Shown piece after piece: positions 21,567-27,168 of a DNA stretch of 27,168 nucleotides. Under the pieces are notes generated by a model that saw only the letters and a list, made by a program, of their open reading frames with translations, was not told the origin of the DNA and did not search any database. Position numbers and translations under genes: made by a program. This DNA is from Entrophospora sp. SA101. Taxonomy: Eukaryota; Glomeromycota; Glomeromycetes; Entrophosporales; Entrophosporaceae. Every line of letters begins with the position of its first letter. Position 1 is the stretch's first letter. The stretch lies in the NCBI GenBank assembly GCA_958430865.1, contig CAUDNR010004585.1, positions 5,473-32,640 of the forward strand, written 5' to 3'.

Positions 21567-21751
21567 AAACTATTTATGTATAGTTTTTTTATTACTAAAT
21601 AAAAATATTAATTAAAAAACTTTCATTATAGTAACTTTACACAAATTTTATAATATGTTCACTATAAAGAGATCTCTCAGTACAGTGAACATTTGTTACA
21701 GTGAACAAAATCTCAGGAACCAAGGGTTCACTGTAATGAGCTTTGACTGTA
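21119..21751 (+). mobile_element. 5'-truncated pogo/Tigger-type DNA transposon
   Basis: The right part of an element: the C-terminal end of a pogo/Tigger-like transposase frame (21119-21566) followed by about 185 bp of terminal sequence with repeated AGTGAAC and TTCACTGTA words, ending in TTTGACTGTA at 21742-21751. That terminus is the reverse complement of the TACAGTCAAA ends of the small elements at 1770, 10612 and 12774, tying those to this family. The catalytic DDE domain and the left end are missing. Confidence 0.7.
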
Positions 21752-21881
21752 GTCATAAAGTATCTCCCTATCTCTCTACATAACTCTGTAAAATAAAAGA
21801 CTTTTGTCTGATCATAATTTTCTAATATTAATAACATTTGTGGATAAAAGATACTTATAATGAGAGATCACCTCTCAATTG

Positions 21882-22331
21882 TCACTCTTCCACCCATTTC
21901 AGTGGTACTTTATGATCTTTACCAGTGTGTTCTATTGTAGCAAATTGACAATCATTGGATATTAGAACACGAAAGTAATGCCTGTCATCTGTGATTGCAA
22001 TTTTTGATGACATTGGATTACTAATACATAAGTCAATTGTTGCCCAATCATTCATAACAATTTTACCATTTGGTTTAAAATGCTCAGAATGTTCTTTTAT
22101 TCTTATTCCATCATGGAGAAACTCAAAAGCCCATTTGAATTGTCCATTTAAATAAAAATTAACAGCACCTAAAAAAGATTGAAAAAGATTGAAGTATGAT
22201 GATAAATAATACAATAAAGAAACAACTCACCTCTGACACCAAAATATGTACCCACATCAGGACTCAATCTTCCGGGAATTATTGCCCAAACAGCATGGTA
22301 AAATTCATTTTGATACACACGCTCAATAAGG
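21882..22331 (-). pseudogene. Crinkler/RHS-like effector relic: PD-(D/E)XK nuclease-like C-terminal part
   Basis: Two exons read on minus: about 22331-22231 and 22168-21882, joined across a 62-nt GT-AG intron in phase. Landmarks are ERVYQNEFYHA, SPDVGTYFG, NFYLNG, KWAFEFLHDG and NDWATID. This order (WQNEFYR-like start, SPDVG, D-F-Y, W-x-x-E-x-L, EH..RF, then a W-A-I-I-D strand) is that of the restriction-endonuclease-fold domain at the end of Crinkler-RHS proteins, a class of intracellular effectors descended from transposon-type proteins. The expected acidic residue before FYL is Asn here, and the ExL is ExF, so catalysis is doubtful. The exon is open to its TAA, but it is cut off from its N-terminal half by the inserted stretch 22332-22677. 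Confidence 0.6.
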
Positions 22332-22677
22332 GTGTAACAGTTCTTTTTCGTTAATTGCGAATATGTAATGTGGCACAGTAATACGAAATTTATTTCGCGT
22401 AACGCGTTAAATTAAAACGAAACGTTACAACTTTATTTATATATATTATCGTCATATTACTTATTATTTATATTATGTATTATTTATATTACTTATATTA
22501 TTATTATTTATATTATTTTCTTATGTATATGAGTTACAAATTAAGTGCTGCGGCTTTCCGGGAAGTTCTAAGATATTATTTTTATTTATTTAATTGTAAT
22601 ATTATATTATGCATTTTTGTATAAAAAGATAAGCTTTCCGTAATTAATAAAGAATAACTTGTATAACTTGTATTTTT
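22332..22677. repeat. Insertion splitting the effector relic; contains a TGTAAC/GTTACA element
   Basis: This AT-rich block separates two parts of one gene. Its edge at 22330-22430 starts GGGTGTAACAGTTC and ends AAACGAAACGTTACA, imperfect inverted repeats, with CGCGTAACGCGTT in the middle; it looks like a small transposable element of about 100 bp. The remainder (22431-22677) is TATTA-type simple sequence and featureless AT-rich DNA. Confidence 0.55.
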
Positions 22678-23990
22678 TTAATAATTAAAACCATTATATA
22701 GTATTTTGACGTAAGGAAAAAGGGTTTCCTTACAAAGGGTTACTGTTGCACTTTTTGAGTAGGTTTTACATAAAAGACTCCCATCTATTTGGTTGACAAC
22801 TTTGTAGATAAATCCAATGAGTCCATCATTTTCAATTGTAAGTGATTCTATTTGAGGTGAAAATGTGTATATGAATTCCTTGACATATTCCTGTTGATAA
22901 AATTGCTCTATTACTGGACAACTAAAAGAAAAAAAAGCTTCATCTTGAACAAACACACCAGATTTCAACAAGGCCACCAAGTCATTGTCATTGATAGCAG
23001 AAAGCAGAACATGACCATTTCGCAGAATAAGGAACATAAATTTTCTGGACTAATCATATTGATGTGTTGTTCTAATTTAGCACTCAGATGACCATTAGAT
23101 ATAAAGTTCATTGCTTTTTCATCTATGTTTTCTGACCAATCTTTTGAAATTTCTGTCAACTGAAGAAGTGCAATCCTTTTATTGCTTGCCAAATTGCCTC
23201 AACAAATTCATTTGATAAAAGATGTTGTTTATGTTTTCCTTCCAGAGTTTTTCTAAATTCTCCAACCAACTCTTGATATTCATCCTCTTTATTTGTTCTA
23301 CAAAGTACAATGTTTGCAAAATAGTATTTACAAGTAAATCAGCTTGGTAATGATGAATTCTCAAATCTATGTGATTGTAAACCAAATATAGATGTAGCTA
23401 AAAGACCACATCATTTTGAAACATCATAGAACCCTGACTGAGCAGAAGTAGATTTTAACATACTCTAAATTTGCTAAAAAGTAAATGTATAATATGAATA
23501 TTTTATTCATTGAAAATTGCAGATATTCTAATAATCTTAAGAATTTTACCTCAACATGAAATATTAAATGTGCATCATCCATTATAAACAATATATTTGG
23601 ATCCTTGATAATATCTTGCCAATCATAATTTGTCTTTTCCTTCACATATGTAATGAAGATTTTTTCTTCTGATATAACTTTTTCGTGTAAATATTGTTTT
23701 TGATGAAAAATATAGTCTGTAAAGGCCATTGCAATAACTTTAAAGCCAGATTTTTTTGCCCTATGTTCCATCAGTTGTGTCAAGGCAGTCTTTCCAGGAA
23801 AAGGAGGAGCAGAAATAAGTAAATTATGTGATGATAATTTATTTAAAATCTCTTCACATAAACATTTTCTTTCAATCTTTCTGGTCTGTGGTAAAACCTT
23901 CAGTATCATCAAATCCAAAAATGCTACTGAATCTGAAGATATTCCTATCATGAATATTGGTAGCAAATATGTCATCAATTTGATATTTGT
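22678..23990 (-). pseudogene. Crinkler/RHS-like effector relic: P-loop NTPase part
   Basis: Coding fragments lie in order on minus but in changing frames. At about 23990-23890 an N-terminal stretch (IFRFSSIFGFDDTEGF) shifts frame into RKIERKCLCEEILNK, the Walker A-like SAPPFPGKTAL (about 23780-23813) and a Walker B-like ILFIMDDAHLIF (about 23555-23600). Downstream, after a possible intron at about 23550-23475, come ATSIFGLQSHRFENS, KEDEYQELVGEF and NEFVEAIWQAIKG, interrupted by two TGA codons (near 23410 and 23345), then more frame changes near 23170 and 23030 before LILRNGHVLLSAINDNDL and a stop at 22678. NTPase then nuclease is the known Crinkler-RHS layout. With at least four breaks it is a pseudogene. 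An upstream coiled-coil exon (24187-24406) may be its first exon. Confidence 0.6.
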
Positions 23991-24186
23991 ATTATTAATT
24001 ATTAATGCTAAACAAACTGATTAACACAAACAGTAATAAAGATGCTTGATATTACCAGACAATCCCAAGTGAAAAAAAAAAGATTGAAATCAAGGGAAAA
24101 AAGCACAAGTTATTTAAATAAACAAATAAACAAAATGTAATGAATGTAAAGTAATTTTTTGTATATTTTTTTATGCAAATTGTTTG

Positions 24187-24406
24187 TTACCTTCCCCTTT
24201 TCCAAACTCTCTTGGTGCTTTCCCCCATTCCACCACCTCCTTCTCCCATCTTTCTTTTGATGCCTCCAACCTCTCCTTCCCCTTCATATTCTTCTTCCAC
24301 ATTTTTTCTCTTCAAATCATTCAACCTCTCATTCAACCTCTCCAACTTCCTCTCCACTTCTTTATACTCTTATCCAATTTTTGTTTAATATATTCAAATG
24401 TTGCCA
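24187..24406 (-). pseudogene. Coiled-coil exon with a frameshift, possibly exon 1 of the effector relic
   Basis: The start ATG at 24406 gives MATFEYIKQKLDK; a single-base shift near 24366 is then needed to continue into a Lys/Glu heptad-rich coil (EVERKLERLNERLNDLK), a Gly-rich stretch and a basic end (STKRVWKRGR) before a TAA at 24187. A donor-like GGGGAAG/GTAACA overlaps the end, so this could be a first exon spliced onto the P-loop part 200 nt away. The basic end resembles a nuclear localisation signal. Without transcripts the link is a guess; the exon may also be a separate short gene. Confidence 0.4.
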
Positions 24407-24552
24407 TTTTTAAATATAAAATTAATTCTTTGATCTAGGTTTCTTATGCATAATCTCAGACCAATGATAAATTAGTAGGCACATGATTTGGAATTTAAAA
24501 AATAAATAATTCATTAGGGCGCTGACATATATTAGCTAACACTAATATTTTC

Positions 24553-24579
24553 CAGTGTATATTCTCAAGGTGTTCCAGA
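24553..24579 (+). repeat. 27-bp inverted repeat, left arm
   Basis: CAGTGTATATTCTCAAGGTG plus TTCCAGA is repeated as its reverse complement at 25581-25607 with two mismatches. The arms enclose about 1 kb without an intact gene. Confidence 0.65.
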
Positions 24580-24615
24580 AGCAAATTTCAGAGCAATTTT
24601 GATATCATTAATTTT

Positions 24616-24741
24616 TTATATCATGTATATCCACAAGGACATGTAGGTGTCAATTTCATTATCATTAGGTATACTACATTTACTATATGTTGTAATCCAA
24701 GTTTCAGGCCACATCCCAGATCCAAAAAATTCATCATATAC
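24616..24741 (-). pseudogene. Short coding-like fragment behind a good acceptor site, unrecognised
   Basis: On minus TTTATTTCAG is followed by an open stretch (VYDEFFGSGMWPETW, then NDNEIDTYMSLW) ending at a TAA at 24616. After it the frame carries on as INDIKIALKFASGTP up to another stop in the inverted-repeat arm. It looks like the last exon of a decayed gene; no family recognised. Confidence 0.3.
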
Positions 24742-25580
24742 CTGAAATAAAAGTAGAAATCAAACTAGTTAATGGGGGGGGGAGCATGAAATGGGTAGTC
24801 AAACTAGTTAACATGGAAGATGAAACAGGTAGTCAAAAAACCAAAACAAAATTCAATACTCAAATATACAGAGAACAAAATGAAAACAATCTGCATAGCA
24901 AAGCAGAGAAGTTGATACCAAAACAAGAAAACTAATGATGTCAATTGGCTAAGAAATTTATCAGCTAAGCCAGCTAAAAAAAATTTCTCTTGACATTCAT
25001 TTTTACATCTAGAATTTTAGTGCAGAATTCAATGACATAGACATTTGTCTGTCTACATTACTTAGAATGACAAAAAAAACACACATTTGCTCAAAAAGCA
25101 AAATACAATACATCATACCAGGATAAAAGTCATAATACTTTTTTAATTCAAATTATTATTATTCAAATTATTATTCAGATTATTCATTCTATTTGTTTTG
25201 TTTGTTCTATTCAAATTATTCATTCTATTCACTTTGTTCATTCTATTCATTTTGCTTGTTCTATTCATTTTGTTTGTTCTATTCATTTTGCTCATTCTAT
25301 TCGTTTTGTTCATTTTATGCATTTTGTTTGTTTTATTCATTTTATTTGATAAAACTTTCAATGTAATTCGAATACTCAAATTCATAACAATAAAATAAAT
25401 AATTTGAACCATTAAAGGCAAGATATTATAATAACAATAGTAAATAATAGCAATAATAATAATGATAGTAGTAGTAGTAATAATACCAGCAAGCTTAATA
25501 CCATCTGAAAAGGTTTTTCATCAATTGGGATTTATCAAGTACTTAGCTGGTTAAGGTTTTTCTATTGGCTAACATCGCTA
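24742..25580. other. Stretch between inverted-repeat arms, with simple repeats
   Basis: It contains a G9 tract at 24774-24782, unusual in this AT-rich DNA, between two copies of CAAACTAGTTAA-type sequence; an imperfect direct repeat GTAGTCAAA nearby; the 18-bp minisatellite at 25180-25350; and short AAT/AGT repeats near 25430-25490. No intact gene. Confidence 0.5.
25180..25350. repeat. 18-bp-period minisatellite (TTCATTCTATTCATTTTG type)
   Basis: About nine degenerate units built from two alternating 9-nt words (ATTCATTTT and GTTTGTTCT types). Both strands are open because the unit is a multiple of three; the minus frame would read repeated NRTNKM and the plus frame FILFVL. I treat it as a non-coding tandem repeat. 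Confidence 0.7.
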
Positions 25581-25607
25581 TCTGGAACACCTTGTGAATA
25601 TAAACTG
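25581..25607 (-). repeat. 27-bp inverted repeat, right arm
   Basis: Reverse complement of 24553-24579 with two mismatches (TCTGGAACACCTTGTGAATA then TAAACTG). Confidence 0.65.
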
Positions 25608-25930
25608 AAAAAAAAAATTTGTGAAAAATTGAATTTTGCGCCAGAAACCCAAGTTATACAACAGGACTGAAATTAATATCTCTAAATTGTTTTGTTAATG
25701 CCAAGGAACAGTGATAAATTCCTTTATATTCTAATAAAAAAATGAATAAAGGTATTTTTTCATACACAGAAAAATAACTTTTAAAAATATAAAAGGGTTT
25801 TTTACATTGTAATTTAATATTGCTTTATAATAAAATAATTAGCTGAATTCTATAAAGGTAAATAAATATTTCACAAAATAAAATTTATTATGGTGCATCT
25901 TATTAAATAAATTTATTTTATTCTTAGGGA
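25608..25930. other. AT-rich stretch upstream of the kinase gene
   Basis: No frame with recognisable content. It probably contains upstream introns or 5' untranslated sequence of the kinase gene, since the first visible kinase exon needs a spliced-in start. Confidence 0.35.
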
Positions 25931-26192
25931 GTAAGCATTATATTATAAATTAAGTTTTACAACACTAAACAAACTTTATTAAAACATCATCTAATTAAAT
26001 AATTTTATTTTTTATTTTTTTATAATAACAGTGAGTAAGTATTATATTATAAATTAACTTTTATATATACAATTAACTTTATTAAAACATCATCTAATTA
26101 AATAATTTTATTTTTTATTTCTTAGAAAGTAAGTATTATATTATAAATTAGTTTTTACAACACAAAGTAAACTTTATTAAAACATCATCTAG
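25931..26192 (+). repeat. Three tandem units of about 94-104 bp, each with splice-like sites
   Basis: Units start at 25931, 26035 and 26129 with GTAAG(C/T)ATTATATTATAA and share ACTTTATTAAAACATCATCTA near their ends. Each start is preceded by an acceptor-like AG three bases earlier (TTCTTAG-GGA-GTAAG, AATAACAG-TGA-GTAAG, TTTCTTAG-AAA-GTAAG). Only the third unit ends in CATCTAG, the acceptor of the first kinase exon; the other two read CATCTAA. The array therefore looks like tandem duplication of an intron with its 5' splice site. Confidence 0.75.
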
Positions 26193-27168
26193 TTGAAGAA
26201 CTACAAGAAATTCCTTCACCACAATTATCCAAATCACCATCACCTCTAATTAGTCAAGATAGCAAAGAAACAAAGGGTGAGCCAAACAATGGAATACTTA
26301 ATGAAAACAAAGTAATCATTGATAAACCTAAGGATAATTGGGTAGAATGGCTTAATGTGGCAATTCAGAATGAACACATTAATTTTTATAAATATAGTAG
26401 CTTTAAAAATATTCAAAAAATTGGTTCAGGTGGTTCTGGAAAAGTTTATAAAGCAATATATAGCAATAGCAGTACTTTTGCCTTGAAATCCTATAAATAT
26501 GATATAACAAATATGAAGGAAGTTATTAATGAGGTAAGTTACAATATATTTGATTGTGGATTAAAAAAATTTTTCAACTAACAATAATATTTGCTCAATT
26601 AGTTGAAATTGTTACGCAAAGTTGACTACCATCAAAATATTATTCATTTTTATGGTGTCACTAAGAATGAAGGTATGTTAAATTATTTACTATTTTAATT
26701 TTGCTTCAGTTACGTGAAAATGAAATCTATGTGAATTTGCAATTCACATGGGAATTCAAATTAGCCAATCAGAATTTCATATCCAAACACCCCACCCCAA
26801 AATTTTAATTATAAATTTCAATCTCACATACAACATTTCTATTAACTAATATTTATATTTATATACAAAGGAAATGACAAATATTTATTGGTCCTTGAGT
26901 ATGCAGATAGTGGAACATTAAGGAGCTACCTACAAAAAAAGTCCAAATCAATCAATTGGGATTTAAAATTGAAATTTGCATATGAGATTGCATCAGCTGT
27001 TTCATGTCTACATGAAAATGATATTATCCACCGAGATTTGGTAATTAAATAATTGCACATTACATAAATTTATTATTTTAAAAAAAATTTGTATTTAATA
27101 ATATTTATCTTTTTGAAAAGCATTCAAACAATTTCTTGGTTCACCAAAAAACAATAAAATTGGTAGAT
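26193..27168 (+). CDS. Tyrosine-kinase-like protein kinase, partial (both ends outside)
   Basis: Exons 26193-26533, 26603-26672, 26871-27040 and 27121 to the window edge join in phase over introns of 69, 198 and 80 nt. After a linker (about 60 residues, Ser/Pro- then charge-rich) comes the kinase domain: glycine loop IGSGGSGKVYKAIY, ATP-binding Lys in FALKSYK, the alphaC region NE/LKLLRKVDYHQNIIHFYG with its Glu at the first splice junction, hinge LVLEYADSGTLRSYL, and the catalytic loop HRDLHSNN, split by an intron after HRDL. The sequence stops at KLVD, the Asp of DFG. HRDLHSNN with the Asn-Asn pair is typical of the expanded TKL-like kinases of Glomeromycotina. No in-frame ATG precedes the domain in the first exon and TAA lies upstream, so an earlier exon is spliced in at CATCTAG/TT (phase 1). 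All catalytic residues visible here are intact; substrate unknown. Confidence 0.85.
26709..26835 (-). mobile_element. Small inverted-repeat element (MITE-like), copy B, inside a kinase intron
   Basis: Read on minus it begins TGTTGTATGTGAGATTGAAA and contains GGGGTGGGGTG, GAAATTCTGATTGG, TAATTTGAATT and GTGAATTGCAAATTCACAT, in the same order as the element at 5387-5524. It sits wholly inside the kinase intron 26673-26870. Removing its 127 bp leaves about 71 bp, the size of the neighbouring introns. Confidence 0.8.

Noticed and set aside
24173..24438. Two plus-strand frames rich in Pro/Ser/Phe
   Set aside because: They are the complement of the Lys/Glu coiled-coil exon on minus, which has the better start context and composition.
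25143..25421. A 92-codon minus-strand protein of repeated NRTNKM and its plus-strand FILFVL counterpart
   Set aside because: Both strands are open because the minisatellite period is a multiple of three; there is no domain or splice context.
25931..26192. Tandem array as a CRISPR-like locus
   Set aside because: The units are contiguous, without unique spacers, in intron-bearing eukaryotic DNA.
1..27168. tRNA or rRNA genes
   Set aside because: I saw no cloverleaf with a GTTCRANNC-type T-loop and no conserved rRNA blocks; a dedicated scan such as tRNAscan-SE would be needed to exclude them.

Overview
The window looks like AT-rich nuclear DNA from a fungus. Genes are split by many short GT-AG introns of about 60-115 nt, proteins are rich in Asn/Lys/Ile, and the sequence is full of small inverted-repeat elements. 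The combination of an HRDLHSNN-type kinase, a Crinkler/RHS-like effector relic, pogo/Tigger and hAT remnants and a UDP-glycosyltransferase suggests an arbuscular mycorrhizal fungus (Glomeromycotina, Rhizophagus-like). That assignment is inference; no marker gene is present.

Layout. Positions 1-12510 are dominated by a segmental duplication. A 2,940-bp segment (728-3667) recurs at 9570-12509 in direct orientation with no difference I could find. Its right-hand 1,155 bp (2512-3666) is also repeated in tandem (3667-4822). The 1,155-bp unit carries a small spliced minus-strand gene of unknown function, so the window holds three apparently identical copies of it. Between the copies lie a small inverted-repeat element, a dead hAT-type (CGGBP1-like) transposase fragment and a complete five-exon UDP-glycosyltransferase gene (6949-9075) ending in a dilysine-type ER signal.

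From 14009 to 18617 on the minus strand, two long open frames join through short phase-matched introns into one gene of about 1,442 residues. It has a SET3/MLL5-type SET domain followed by a very long low-complexity, poly-N/poly-Q and Arg-rich tail. No PHD finger was found.

From 18618 to 26192 the sequence is mostly relics: a 5'-truncated pogo/Tigger transposon (21119-21751), a Crinkler/RHS-like P-loop NTPase plus PD-(D/E)XK nuclease pseudogene split by a roughly 350-bp insertion (21882-23990), a frameshifted coiled-coil exon, an inverted-repeat pair and an 18-bp minisatellite.

The right end (26193-27168) is the 5' part of a tyrosine-kinase-like protein kinase gene that runs off the window. 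One of its introns has been enlarged by a small inverted-repeat element also found at 5387-5524. Its first visible intron lies in a three-copy tandem array of about 100 bp. The genes do not form a pathway; each stands alone, as is usual in a fungal genome.
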